Origin: Carposina sasakii
Lineage: Eukaryota; Arthropoda; Insecta; Lepidoptera; Carposinidae
Length of the DNA: 64,000 bases
Direction: 5' to 3'
NCBI GenBank assembly: GCA_014607495.2
Contig: CP053152.1
Coordinates: forward strand, 11,825,899 to 11,889,898
A program made the translations under genes and the position numbers. The notes beneath the pieces are model-generated. The model was not told the origin of the DNA, did no database searches, and was given only the letters and a program-made list of their open reading frames with translations. Shown in pieces: positions 19,227-30,984 of this stretch (positions are counted from its first letter, which is position 1; the number at the start of each line of letters is the position of its first letter).

Positions 19227-21615
19227 ATGCCTAATCGTACGGATAGAGCAGTGTTTTTGTTTTTATTTATATTTGGCATCGTGTATATCGAGTTTGTGAA
19301 TGTGCTTGTAAGTGTGGCGTGTGTAATTTTTGTAAGGTTACGGGAAGTGTCATAGTCAGTCAGTAGCCTAAATCCCCTAAATCTTAGACTTCTTGAGGTG
19401 AATTTCGGTGATGTTTCGGAGTCAATCTGCTGACCTCTAATTCTGAAACACTTCAATTCGAATATGGCGCATCGTGATGGTCCATATTCGAATTGGAGGT
19501 CAGCAAGCAGAAATGCTCGTGGTTTTTTAAGGCTCTACTTTCAGTTGGTTGATAATTTAAGTTCAGTACAGTTCAACGGATTCATTTTCATTCAGCTTTC
19601 CTCTTTCAAATATAAGTAGTAACTATTTAATTAATAATAAATAAATAATTTAATTACTTAGGTCTATATTTTTCTGGCTCCTGCACTTATCTTATGTGAA
19701 AGTATTTTACGGAGTGACATAGGTAATTGAAAAGTTTGAAACTATATTTTATTATTTTATTTTCAGACTATAATTCCAAGCCAAATAGTGGTAACGTACA
19801 TTAACCACGATTATGTGGAATATGCAAACATCTCAGTAAAGAGGTATGGCCGAAAAAGCTTGTATTACGTCAACCTAATAGCCTCTATTAAACACGCTTG
19901 GGGCAACAATATTTCGGTAAAAATATGTATTATTTAGGTACTTGCACTAACTTCTTAATCTTTGGATTCATTTTAAATGGCGTCTATCATACATTAGTAG
20001 GTATCTTTCTGTTAACGCCAGAAAACTGTATCTGTACTTATTCGCCGATTTGATATTATATTAGAGATTAAATATTTGGGGCACAGCACTCGTTAAAAAA
20101 GTTGTGAGCCTTTCTATTGTTCTGAAGTAGAACTTACATAGTGCCAAGTTTCATCACAAACCGATTACTAGTTTTTGCGTAAAAGAGAAACAAACAATAA
20201 AAATCTTCTTCATATCCTCACAAACTTCCATATTTGTAATATCAGTACGATTATTAATATTATAGCTCCAGTTATTCTTCTATGAATACCTTCACAACGA
20301 GTATCGTCGCACATTTGTGGAGATGCACTGGCTAGCATGTGATCTCCTCAACGCGGACCCTTATTTGGGAAAAGCTTTGAAAGACGTGGGTATTACGGAG
20401 TGCCCTGTACCGCCGGTAAGTGTAGACAATTTTTACGTACAAGCTAAGTGCAGACCGTGCCGTGAACCGTGTTATTGTACCTATAAAAAAAACTTTTTAA
20501 CGTTGCTTATTCAACTAGTCTAGCCAGACCATATAATATCCATATTATTATACTTTGCTGTCGAAGGGCTTTGGGATGAATAGAACAAGAGTAGTACATA
20601 TTATGCCGACCCCAAGTGAATGCGAACAGAGACAGAAAAAAGAAGCCATTTCGCTGTCGATGAATTAACTTTCGATGCTGTTTTGTACTGACACCGCTAA
20701 TGCCTTACTTACTGTCATGTCGATTTTCTTTTCTGTTGCATTGTTACTGGTAACTTCAGGTTTCTAGGCAGGTTTCCAACTTGTGGTCAACCTCCACCGT
20801 GTCCTACTCCCTAAACTAAACCTCAAATCTGATTACTTAATGATAGCGATGACAAGTAACTAAGCGAGCGATGAGCATTGTAGTGGACGATCGCATGTAC
20901 GAGTATTATAAAATTATTAATAAAGAAAATGGAAAAAATTCTTCACCCGAGTGGGAATCGAACCCACGACCGCTGCAAACCGTGCCAGCCGCTAAACCAC
21001 TAACCCACCGGGTCAATTATTCGGATGACGAATTTTACCATCTCTTTTCTAAATTACATATTGGCAACGTTATTCTTCATCCCGATAGCTATACACTAGC
21101 CAAATCTCGGCAAACAAAGCTGAATCCCTCAGCACAATGTTTAAAGATGAAACGATCAACCATATCCTAACGGATTATATTAATGGAGAAGTGTTTTTTT
21201 TTTAAATTTATCTTAGTCAAGATATTATATATTATAAAATTATTAATAAAGAAAATGAAAAAAAAATCTTCACCCGAGTGGGAATCGAACCCACGACCGC
21301 TGCAAACCGTGCCAGCCGCTATAACCACTAAGCCACCGGGTCAATTATTCGGATGACGAATTTTACCATCTCTTTTCTATCTTTTCATCGCATGTATGAT
21401 AATGTTATCGCTTCTTTTTTCAGGGACCCAAAATACTATCGAATATCTCTATACCAGCAGCTAATTTTCCTTACAAGTGGCCTTTCGAAAAGGCAAAAGT
21501 GGAATTTATTATAGAGGCAATAGTCAAACCTCACAAAAAACTAAACCTTGTCGGGAAATTGGAAGTTTTCGCATTATTCAAGGAACAGGCCAAAAAAGGT
21601 AAATCTAAAATATAA
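19227..21615 (+). CDS. Secreted DUF1091/DM8-like protein, 190 aa, 4 exons
   Basis: Exons 19227-19307, 19767-19916, 20266-20415 and 21424-21615 are all in phase 0 with good GT..AG sites. They contribute 27, 50, 50 and 63 residues and end at TAA. Exon 1 encodes MPNRTDRAVFLFLFIFGIVY, a signal peptide or anchor. The mature part has just two cysteines, in HWLACDLLN (about residue 102) and ITECPVPPG (about residue 123), followed by a beta-rich tail with FPYKWPFEKAKVEFIIEA. A Cys-(D)-x-L ... Cys-Pro pair followed by a 'P..P' strand fits the insect DUF1091 (DM8) family, whose members have an MD-2-like lipid-binding fold. Three possible N-glycosylation sites (NIS) support secretion. The family call is from pattern only. 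The gene structure is strongly supported by phase and splice sites. A possible AATAAA is at 21711. Confidence 0.72.
20090..20255 (-). repeat. Dispersed repeat in intron 2 of the DUF1091-like gene
   Basis: Contains 'ttactagtttttgcgtaaaa' followed by 'cctcacaaacttccat' and 'taatatcagtacgat', the tail of a common lepidopteran repeat. Related pieces are at 26965-27055 and 56410-56460. Confidence 0.55.
20595..20640 (+). repeat. LINE 3' tail fragment
   Basis: 'tatgccgaccccaagtgaat' matches the tail of the RTE-like element at 63404-63850. It lies in intron 3 of the DUF1091-like gene. Confidence 0.6.
20900..21386 (-). mobile_element. Head-to-tail SINE dimer with 10-bp TSD
   Basis: Two reverse copies (20900-21212 and 21229-21386) of the SINE at 10633-10985. 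Each has a reversed tRNA-like segment ('gagtgggaatcgaacccacg'). The pair is flanked by ATCGCATGTA at 20890-20899 and 21387-21396, so it inserted as one unit. It sits about 37 bases upstream of the exon-4 acceptor at 21424. Confidence 0.75.
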
Positions 21616-21619
21616 AATA

Positions 21620-22700
21620 ATACCTGTTGAGATAAGTAATAATTTGTGTGTGTTTTATTTCCATGTATGTTTAAAGGCACCTGAGTATTTTATAGTGAAA
21701 AAGCTCTTAAAATAAAAGTAAGGTGCCATTTTATGTGGCTATAACACCTCCTACTTGCCTAAGTAACCATTGAACCTCCCAACGTTTTTACCTGTCATGA
21801 GCGCGCGTATAAGAAATCAGCTTTTATGAAATAACTATCCTAGAGAACATGTAAAAAAATCAGAACTACCAGTTTGTAATTTGTAAGGTAACCTTTTTTA
21901 GTCTCTAATCACTGGATTATATGTCGACATACGATCGAAATCACCGGCTTTTAAAAAAATAAATAAAAATCCAAAATATATTGTGCAAGCAAATCGATCT
22001 CTTATAAAATCCCACATATAGGTAACATTTCCAATTGATTTGTATTCACATATCGTAGCGAAAAATCGTGCGCTTTTGCTATTGCGGTTGAATGAGGCTA
22101 CAATGTTAATTAATGCTTCGAAAACAGTCAAGCGTAAGTCGGAATTACGGTGTAGAGTTTAAGATTTGAAATTATTTTATGCTATAAGTACATTTTTATC
22201 TTTTAGAATTTGGAACCTAGTTTTTTCGGTAGTATATATTTTTGCGATATGATAATAATGGCCATAACTGTGGATGGCATAAGCAGGATTGTTTTCATTG
22301 TGAAAGCGAGATGTCGTCGCTCTACACTGCTTATAGTGCTGTCTCGGTTCTTTTCACTTATTCTTATATGTTGGTGATTTCTACCAGGCTAATATGCATG
22401 TATGCATTACCTATAGCATAGCAGATGCACCGTCAACGTGAATAATATATGTTCACGAATCACGTTCCCAGGTACGGGGTAGGTGAATAAGGTGCCGCAT
22501 AAAATTGCTACGCGGAATCCTAAAAAAATGGCTGCCGCTTGCCTCCGCTAATAATGTGGGAATGAGAGTGTGAGATACGTGTAGATATATCAAACAATAT
22601 ACTTATATGAGTTACATGTTAACAACCTACTTGTGTTTGCACTAGCGTGTTCTTTGTGACTCTGCGTTGACTACGGGAACACATGATCAGTGAGGCATGA
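21620..22700. other. Downstream intergenic region, no feature recognised
   Basis: After the poly(A) signal region I see no coding exon or repeat shared with the rest of the window. Confidence 0.5.
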
Positions 22701-22702
22701 AC

Positions 22703-22806
22703 CTCTCGATAGTCCATTACACTAACTGTCATATCTCATAGGTTTTGCTTGCAAGACGATAGCGTTACGGAGCGCGGCGCGGCGCGTATAAAGGTTTGTG
22801 CTTACC
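22703..22806. mobile_element. MITE family B, diverged copy
   Basis: 'aacctctcgatagtccatta' near the left and 'aaaggtttgtgcttacccta' at the right correspond to the copy at 27861-27974. The central part includes a GC-rich GCGCGGCGCGGCGCG run. Confidence 0.6.
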
Positions 22807-22809
22807 CTA

Positions 22810-24420
22810 CTGTTACAGATCTAATACGAAAAGTACTTACGTAATTTTACTGAAACCGAATACGTACCCATTTTCCCATAGAAATAAAAGGGGGCAACCG
22901 GTAACGAAGTCATTGAGAAATGTTTCCAAGTCATTCTAGGTGAGGTATATACATATAATACTCGTATTTAAGCTATTAGTGCCAGAGCCTCCGTTATATA
23001 CTATACATATAACCACCACTTCTACTGAACCACGGGCATATGAATCAAACCCGCCAGCACCCTTGTCGTACAGCATCCACCTCCTACCTACACTTACACT
23101 GCCGTTGTAGAAACTATAGTTTAAAGGTAACTTATACTTACCTTCACAAAGCTGCGTAGTGTCCTATTTCTGACTATGTGAAAGCTCTCAAACTTGCCAC
23201 TTTCTGCAATCGGTACCATGACCTCAGTCGGTCGCTCCCGTATTATTAAGTGGACAATAGATGCCAATCTTGGACATTAGCTATGCACCGGCCGCCCCCG
23301 GCCGCTGAGCGCGCGCTGTTGATAACCGGTCCTTAATCTGGGTTGCTTTAGGCTGAGCTTTAATACCAGGGTAGGTTTATTTTATTTATAGGCTTAACAT
23401 TAGGCTCTGAACAGAATAGAAATATTACACAAACGATTTGCGAAGGTTCTCTGAATGGGATCCTAGATGTAATTCCAAGGGCATGTTGGCGTGAGTTGAC
23501 TTCTAAACTGGTGTAAACCCTGAGGATTGGAAAAGTTACTGGGCTTCCATTAAAACTTGTATAAAAATAAGATATCCAGGTACTCGGGCAACCCTGTTAA
23601 TTATATACCAGTTGCTTTCGTTTTTAAATGGGAGTCTCTTCATATACCTTGAAATAGTATAACTGCAATGATCATCCGTAGGGCTTCTGCCACGATCTAA
23701 TCTACATGTGTGAGCCACATGTAGGCAGGCAAGTCTAGGTGCAGCTTCGTCTATGAGATATCTTTAAAGTTTAGGTAATCGGACTTCCTCAGAAAGTGAT
23801 TAGTTTTTCGCGGATCCCGGCAAAGTTTAACCACGTATTCATTTTCTTTTATTAAAATACAGTACCTACTCGTACACTGTATATTCAGCTTTGTGCAGCG
23901 TCGCGTGCGCAAGCCTATTGAAACTGAACCTAGTACGTGTGTATGACAACTGACATATATTAAGCATTACTAAGAAATAAGTAAATTATCTACTTAGGTA
24001 AGTAGGTAACTATAGGTAGAGGATGTAACCTATGGGTTATAATAAAAAAGTCATAAAAATCTATCTACAAAATTTGTGACTCGAAAACACTTATTTTGAA
24101 AAAGTAAACATGTGATTTCAAGTTTCAAAATGGGAATAGATTCTTTACTTTACTCCATATGCACAACTGTGAGCTGAACATGATGTTTACCTACTCGGAT
24201 ATAAATTCAATAAATTACCTAGGTACTGTACAAATCATAACAGTAAGATATTATTTGCAATAACTATTAAATTCATGGGTTTAATTATATCGAATATATC
24301 TCTACTAATGAAGCTCTAAATTAATTAAAATCTATATCTGCCGAGCATTCAGATTCATGACGAATTAAGCCATGGAGTTATCGAAAACAAATGATGGCAT
24401 GCTATTATTGTGTAGTTCGG
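22810..24420. other. Gene-poor stretch
   Basis: No sustained coding frame. A GC-rich island at 23285-23325 ('ccggccgcccccggccgctg') is unexplained. Otherwise it is AT-rich single-copy-looking DNA. Confidence 0.45.
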
Positions 24421-24423
24421 AAA

Positions 24424-24560
24424 TAACTAGCGGTAGCGACCCGCCCCGGCTTCGCACGGGTGCAATGCTGATACTATGGTCCTGGTATACCTTTTTGGCT
24501 TCACAGACTTACATGTTCATGATATTTTTCTTGCACGCACAGTTTAGCCCAGTACTATTT
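24424..24560 (+). repeat. Short dispersed repeat ('ccggcttcgcacgggtgcaa')
   Basis: 'gcgacccgccccggcttcgc' followed by 'gggtgcaatgctgatac' is a familiar insect short repeat. No second full copy is in this window, so the call rests on recognition only. Confidence 0.5.
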
Positions 24561-24588
24561 ATAATATGAATTTAATTGTTACCTATAT

Positions 24589-24956
24589 ACAGGTTGTAAA
24601 AAGACAACGTTGTTATTTTAATACCTCGTATTCTTTGTAACGTAACGATCATTTTTTTCTACGGAACCAACCCTGGGAAACGAAAAAAATTATTTAATTT
24701 TTTTTATTGCAAGCAATGTATTTTGACAAATGTACATACAAAACTAACATTTTAAAATATTAATATGGTCTCTTTAAAAAAATTTTTTTGTTTACTGTTT
24801 CCAGATGGATTTATAAAAAAAAAATGCTGATATTCATGTAAGTTTGGACCTCAATATCTTGGAAACCCGTGGTTTCCCAGGGGTGCTTCCATAGAAAAAA
24901 ATGATCGTGATGTTACAAAAAATACATAAACGAACAAAAATCCTACCTAGGGTATA
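24589..24956. mobile_element. Diverged MITE family A relative
   Basis: Starts 'tacaggttgtaaaaagac' and keeps the diagnostic inner blocks 'ggacctcaatatcttggaaa', 'ggtgcttccatag' and 'aaaatgatcgtgatg'. It ends near 'aaaaatcctacctagg'. It is a separate subfamily. Confidence 0.6.
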
Positions 24957-25001
24957 CTTACCTATTCTATTATAACATGGGTGAATACAATGTCAATCAG
25001 G

Positions 25002-25773
25002 TAGTGTTGCCGTCGATAGTCCACTATCGATAGTCTATCGATAGACGATCGATAGTTGGGCAAAAACCATAGTATTGATAGCCCCGTGAGGGGCAATACT
25101 ATTGACACACAGCAATACTATCGATAGTATCGATACTATTGTTCCTGAATATTGCAATAACAAATGATACTATCGATAGTAATGATACAATCGATAGTTT
25201 TATCCCATCGATAGTGACCTTTCCTCAATAGTATTGCTAATACCATAATTGTCTAGCTAGTGGCCGACAGGATATGAGATGGTTTTAAGGTTTTTAAACA
25301 TTTGCGTATAAATAATTTTTATTGTCATTTAAGGTGACAACAGTAAATTACAAGTAAATTGATAAAATCCTCCTTAAATACTGTTGCACTATTTTACATT
25401 AAGTATACCGTTTTATTTTTAACATTTAACATTTTTTTTACATTTAGTATTTGTATACAGGTCACTTCACATGAAATAGTTACATCAAGATAAAAGCCTC
25501 AAAATATTTAAGTACCTACATCAACCAATATTCATACACAATACTATTGAACTATCGACCGCTATCGATAGTATCGATTATTATTACAATATTCATGACC
25601 GATACTATCGAAACTATCGATAGTAACGTCAATATTGAGCTTCAATACTATCGATAGTATTGCTGTGTTTCAATAGTATTGCCCCTCACGGGGCTATCGA
25701 GGCCTATCGATATTATAGATGATTTTCGAGGTTAACTATCGATAGTCAAACTATCGATAGTTCGGCAACACTA
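25002..25773. mobile_element. hAT-type MITE packed with TATCGATA octamers
   Basis: It starts TAGTGTTGCCG and ends CGGCAACACTA (11-bp perfect inverted ends). It is flanked by the 8-bp duplication CAATCAGG (24994-25001 and 25774-25781), which together indicate hAT. The outer 200-250 bp on each side are roughly inverted and hold about eleven TATCGATA sites (for example near 25025, 25036, 25119, 25127 and 25170 on the left, and near 25563, 25615, 25649, 25705, 25738 and 25752 on the right). The middle (25260-25500) is plain AT-rich DNA. No coding capacity. Confidence 0.88.
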
Positions 25774-26039
25774 CAATCAGGCAAACATTGTGTTGTGAAC
25801 AACATGGCGCGTGCTATTGGCATAGGGTTTCCTACCCTACCCACAGGGACAGGGATGTGGAATGCCAACTAGTGAATTTATCAGAGATTATTCCATAATT
25901 TGTGGTATTTCTGCTGAATAAATTACCTGACCTATTGCAGATTTATTTACATAAATAGGATAATGTACTTAACATTAGCTAGTTAAAATTAGCTACAGGC
26001 ACGGACTAATTAGCCTATCCTTCGAAGGTTTTCTTATAG

Positions 26040-26155
26040 TGTGACTAGCCAGGACTGCAGGTATCTGCTGGATGCAGGCTTCTTCGCTCATAGTGGAGGT
26101 TGTTGGGAGAGACTTATGTTCAGCAGTGGACTTAACGGCTTAAATGATGATTATA
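26040..26155 (+). repeat. LINE 3' tail, truncated
   Basis: 'ggatgcaggcttcttcgctc' followed by 'gtggaggttgttgggaga' and 'cagcagtggact' matches the tail of the longer fragment at 39330-39775. Confidence 0.7.
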
Positions 26156-26159
26156 TTAA

Positions 26160-27240
26160 TGACGGGTTTGCTGTGAATATTTTTCCAAACATCTAACAAA
26201 ATCCTTCATAGTGATTGGTTGGCGGTAATAATCAGAAATGTTCTAACAAACCACTAGAGAGGATTTTATTAGATGTTTCGTGAACAAAATAAGCAATATA
26301 AGTAACAAAACTAGACTGTACATTTCTTGGAAAGATGATAGACAAACAATATTTAGAGCAACAGTGTGTTTTAGTTAGTGTTTTAATGTTAACATAGTTC
26401 CATTATTTCTTATTACTTACTATAATGTGACTTGGTAGTCCTGTATAACTTATACCTACCTACTAAAGTGGTGAAATGTTACATAATATACCTTACAAAA
26501 GGCTATTGTCCGCTCCAGGGCCCCGAGCAGTCACCTCGGTCACCTATGTCTCGACATCGTTCTATGGCGTGTCGGTCCTTTCATGACAATGATATTATGA
26601 TACTCGTACAAATGGACTATTATGAAAATAAGCTAAACTTTTCAACTTCCGTTGTGCATCACAAACATAAACTTTTAAATATTGTATTCAAATGGAGAAC
26701 TAGGCAGTTATTAATGAGTGGATAAAAATACTTTAGGTGTTGGAAGAGGTTTTTTAATTAGCAGCCGAAACAACCGATTTTTTGTTATAAGAATAAGGAT
26801 TGATCAATACGGTTAATAAAGGTTGTGCTCTAGATTGAATACTTATAGGTAATTAGCAGCCGGCCGCGACTTTACCTACCCTCGTTACTTTTTTAACATA
26901 AGGTATGTCCATAGTATGTATTATCCCTATGTGCATATAGCCTACATGGTCTAAACAGCAACTTTTATAAAAAATTTGAGTTTTTGCGTGAAAGATTAAC
27001 CGAACATCCATTGTAATAAATTTTCACATTTAAATTATTACTAAGATTGGATATACACGAGGAAATTGAAGAATTGAAATAAAAAATAATTTCGCAGCAG
27101 CTGGATATTAAACTACATATTCGCAGAGACTTTTCAATTTTAATTAATCCCAAACTCAGGTGTAAAATATTTTCAGCTCGGTGGACGAGATAAACCGCGC
27201 TATCGTCACCATTAAATTTCATTAGGGAAGTGGTTTTATA
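26160..27240. other. Gene-poor stretch
   Basis: No coding exon recognised. A short 'ccagggccccgagcagtcac' piece at 26515-26535 resembles a hAT-MITE end. 26965-27055 resembles the tail of a dispersed repeat. Confidence 0.4.
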
Positions 27241-27243
27241 TTT

Positions 27244-27413
27244 AAAGGATTGAAATATTTTCACCTGCATGTATCTTCTACTGATGGAGGTGGAGTTCTC
27301 AACTAGAAAATTTATTCGTATAAGTTTATTCGTAAAGGATTGAAATATTTTCACCTGTGTGTATCTTCTACTGATAAAGGTGGAGTTCTCAACTAGAAAA
27401 TTTATTCGTATTT
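27244..27413 (+). repeat. 90-bp tandem duplication (about 1.9 copies)
   Basis: The block starting AAAGGATTGAAATATTTTCA at 27244 recurs at 27334 with the same following sequence (about 95% by eye), up to 'aaaatttattcgta'. Confidence 0.85.
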
Positions 27414-27559
27414 TAGCTAACTAGGTACCCAAATTTTGCTTAGGACTTTCAATGGTCAGATACCTAAGTATATATGAAGGATAAAGTTGATGCAGTCTTA
27501 AATTCTTTATTGTATACAGAAAAACAAGTTCATGATCAAGTTTGAGAGAAAGACAGCAT

Positions 27560-27723
27560 CAGCACCGACCCGAAGTAAATATTAGAATGGAGCGAGATCC
27601 AATTATGGCGCCTCTACTGTTTGCTCCTAATAATATATACCTATATCTTTACCATTTAGGCGCCCTCTAGGGTTTGGCGCCTGGAGCGACTGCTCCGTTC
27701 GCCGTATGGGCGGGCCGGCCCTG
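27560..27723. mobile_element. 164-bp hAT MITE with 8-bp TSD GACAGCAT
   Basis: Ends are CAGCACCGACCCG and the reverse complement of CAGGGCCGGCCCG (10 of 13 match). The duplication is at 27552-27559 and 27724-27731. The right half is GC-rich ('gccgtatgggcgggccggcc'). Confidence 0.8.
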
Positions 27724-27860
27724 GACAGCATCAACTTTATTCTTCAGATAGGCTATCTGACCGTTGGAAAAAATGGTCCAAGACAAATTAAAGCCGAATA
27801 GGCAGTTAGAGATATCAATCGATAGCAAATATTTAACAACATAAATATTTCGTGACAACT

Positions 27861-27974
27861 GTGGGGTAAGCACGAACCTCTCGATAATTCGTAACGTCAA
27901 ACTGTCAAATCACATAGATTTTTTTAGCGAGTCGCTAGCGTTACGCCGCGTAAAAACGTTCGTGCTTACCCCAC
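27861..27974. mobile_element. MITE family B, compact complete copy (114 bp)
   Basis: A 17-bp perfect terminal inverted repeat GTGGGGTAAGCACGAAC encloses an 80-bp core containing 'agcgagtcgctagcgttacg'. This copy defines the family. Confidence 0.85.
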
Positions 27975-27979
27975 GGATG

Positions 27980-28890
27980 ATAAATCGAAGCCAAACAAAA
28001 GACTACTTTCCTCTTCCACTGGATAACTCCAACCTGCTACTCTTAATTTTTTATTCCTTAACAAAAGTCACGCTTGGATCAAATACCTTATCATACAAAA
28101 GTTCTTATTACTAATTTTCGTATGATAATGATTTCATCTAATATTATAAACATTTATCATTATGGTAAGTCCGTAATATTTCAAGCTCAATAAAAATAAT
28201 CAAAACCACTACTTATAAAACCAATCAAAAGTCGCTATGAATTACTACATTTTTGTCACTGCCTGAGGCTTTAGCAATTAAGATACAATGAAAGGCCTGA
28301 GAGGTCTCAACATCTAAAATAGGTTGTGGACTCATAGTCTTAAGGTAGCGGCGACTGTAGCAGATAGTTTTCATTTTACATCACTTATGATGATCCACTC
28401 ATTTCTTATCCAACTTGTCTTTTTGCTACATCTAAGAAGTACCTTTCTTTCAATATATTATGTAGGTTCAAATATCCATTCAATACTAAAAACCTTTGTC
28501 TTCACCGTGCGTATAGTGTAAAAAGTGCACTACGAAAAATGTTAAAACCTCCGCGGTCAAAGCACCCATCTAACTTAGTCGTCGTTTCTGCAATGAGAAG
28601 TCCACTGCTGAACATAGGCAAATCTAACTACGTACAGGATAGTAAAAATTTTATGACCTTATCCAGTGATCTGATACTTTATCACTCGCTGTCTTAAGAG
28701 CAACGCGGGCTTCCTCTCGCTGTTGTAAGAACCGTGAGCTCAGCCTTAGATAAGGACCGGGCTGCCAACAGACTAGTCAGCGAACAAGCTTCGGGATGAG
28801 AATAGAATGCACAATTCCATTAGAGATGCTGAATTTGGATGCCTTCTTCATTGAAATGTTGTACTATATACTCGTACTTATTTAATAACG
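27980..28890. other. Gene-poor stretch
   Basis: Only a short reversed LINE tail is recognisable ('agtccactgctgaacatagg' near 28600). No coding exon. Confidence 0.45.
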
Positions 28891-28904
28891 TCATTTATTT
28901 AAAG

Positions 28905-29090
28905 AAAAAACCCGACTGCGTAATTTTTTTGACCCAGTGTCTTAATAACACCTCTTAAGCTCAAATGCGACAAGCCGTTTAGGATCTAGAGCATCATGCT
29001 AAATAAATATACATACCTACATACAAACATACACATACACACAACTCGAAAAACATAACCCTCCTTCTGGCGAAGTCGGGTAAAAAATAA
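28905..29090. repeat. Short element with CCCGACT / AGTCGGG inverted ends
   Basis: Starts 'aaaaaacccgactgcgtaat' and ends 'ggcgaagtcgggtaaaaaat', with a run of 'acatac' repeats before the end. The ends resemble those of the Helitron at 44927-54252 ('accgacttc' / 'gaagtcggt'), so it may be a non-autonomous relative. Confidence 0.5.
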
Positions 29091-30980
29091 ATTTAAGCGA
29101 CTTTCGTATTTATTTGGTAGCGACTCTATGTAGGACATATGAAGCGGTGTCCGAAACGAGATGTGTTTATGTCATGGCCACATCCATGCTTTATAAAAAG
29201 CTTTATAAACACACAAACCTCAATGGTTTAAGTGGTGTTCCTGTTTTTTACACCTATGTAATGATTGATTGTAAAGTAATAATAATAAAAAAAAACAAGC
29301 CAAGAATAAGATGTTGTATACCTATTCAATACACAGATAAACTTTGAAAAGAAAATAGTATTCTGTTTCAAGAAACTGTACAAAAGTAAACAATTTTGTT
29401 ATTTCACATCATATTTCTGCGAAACAAAAAACGTGTTCAAAGAGTAAAGACGAAGTTTTCACGGTGATTCATGATAACAATCACTCCTTCCCTTTATGTG
29501 CATCATTAATTTTCAAGAGTACACTCAGTAAGAGCGACCCGTTGACAGGACATTTTGTATTCTCTAGGCTTCATACTTTGACCTATTACTCTCTTGATAC
29601 AACTACGAAGGATATGGGCACATAAAAACTCTAGTTATAATGGTGGAAAACTAATAATCTCCTGTGAAAAAGGAGTACATATTGTTTCTGACAAATCGAG
29701 GAAATTCTATTGCGGTTTCTCGCTGCATACCATCTTTAAGAATATTTCTAGTAATAAATCTAAGAGGCTATGGTAAGCGTGTCTATGGAATCTCCTTTAT
29801 GATACTGTAGTTTTGGCCACCCCATTTCATTGATGTATGTAAATCTAATAGGAATCTACTGAATAATAGTTTAAAACGTCGTCGCTACCACATATATAAC
29901 CCTCCATTACAGACGAGGTAAACTATTAGTTCTTACTTTACTTTTACTTACTTTACTCTCAGGTATGTCAGACGCATAGATGCGTCATTACTACCTTACA
30001 TATTCATGATATCCTGAGCTCCTTACAACCATTAAGCCATAGATATACCAGCTTAACAGCATCGTGCTAAGGCAATGAGACAGGCACCGCGGGAAGCGTC
30101 CTTCGTAATAAATACAGCCCACATCGAACTGCAGGTGGCATTTATACGGAAGACAATAAACAAAAGGTATGCATTGTTTTGGTTGGGAACAAAATATTAT
30201 ATTTCATAAAAGGAGGTGCGATCTCTGGTTCATACGTTTTGGGTCTCCTTTTGTATCATCTGTGCTTTACTTTTATTAAAAGAACGAGAACTTTAAAGGC
30301 ATTGCATGATAATTAAAAACTAGATTACCAAACCGTTATGTTATCAGGGAGGGGAAGACCAGACCATCGGATGCTCTTGGCGGCTTGGGGTATAAGTCAC
30401 ACCTGCCCTGTCGTAACTATAATATATGGTCTACCCTCTCGTGGGCAATATGGAAGGCTATGTACTTATATTAGACCACAAACACTACCAGAGCACATCA
30501 CCAAAGCTAAACTACAACATCAAATGGCCGAAACATAATTATTTGGCTATCTGATATACAGAGATATCATAAAGAAAAAGTTGTTGAATTCAGAAAATAT
30601 ACATTAAAAAAAATCTGAATTGCCACCTCAAGACTAGGTTAGGTAGGTACTTGTAACCGAAGAATTTATTTACCTACTTACTTCGCTAGGCTAATATTTT
30701 TGTTTCTTTATTATCGGGAACTTACACTGCCAGACTTTTATATTCAGTAACAGATTGCTTTTACGTGAGGGCCTGAGCTAAGGTGTAGGAATTGGGAAGA
30801 ATACTAAACAATACTAGCATTGTATGTTCCTAAGAGAATAAAGATTGAATTACAATGCAGTTATCCAATTATTTTTCAGCGGAGTCGCAATGCAGTGTGG
30901 TGCCGGTACTGGCAACAAACTGAACATACTAAAATATTTATAAAATTGGACTATATTTTGTTTTACATACATACATACAT
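29091..30980. other. Gene-poor stretch
   Basis: No coding exon, no shared repeat and no inverted structure recognised. Confidence 0.4.
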
Positions 30981-30984
30981 GTTA

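Noticed and set aside
25002..25773. Array of TATCGATA motifs as a host enhancer or CRISPR-like array
   Set aside because: Exact inverted ends and an 8-bp target duplication show that it is a transposable element; there are no spaced direct repeats of CRISPR type.
28333..28360. 'cttaaggtagc' stretch like the 28S rRNA site used by R1/R2 elements
   Set aside because: Only about 11 bases match and the flanks are unlike rRNA.
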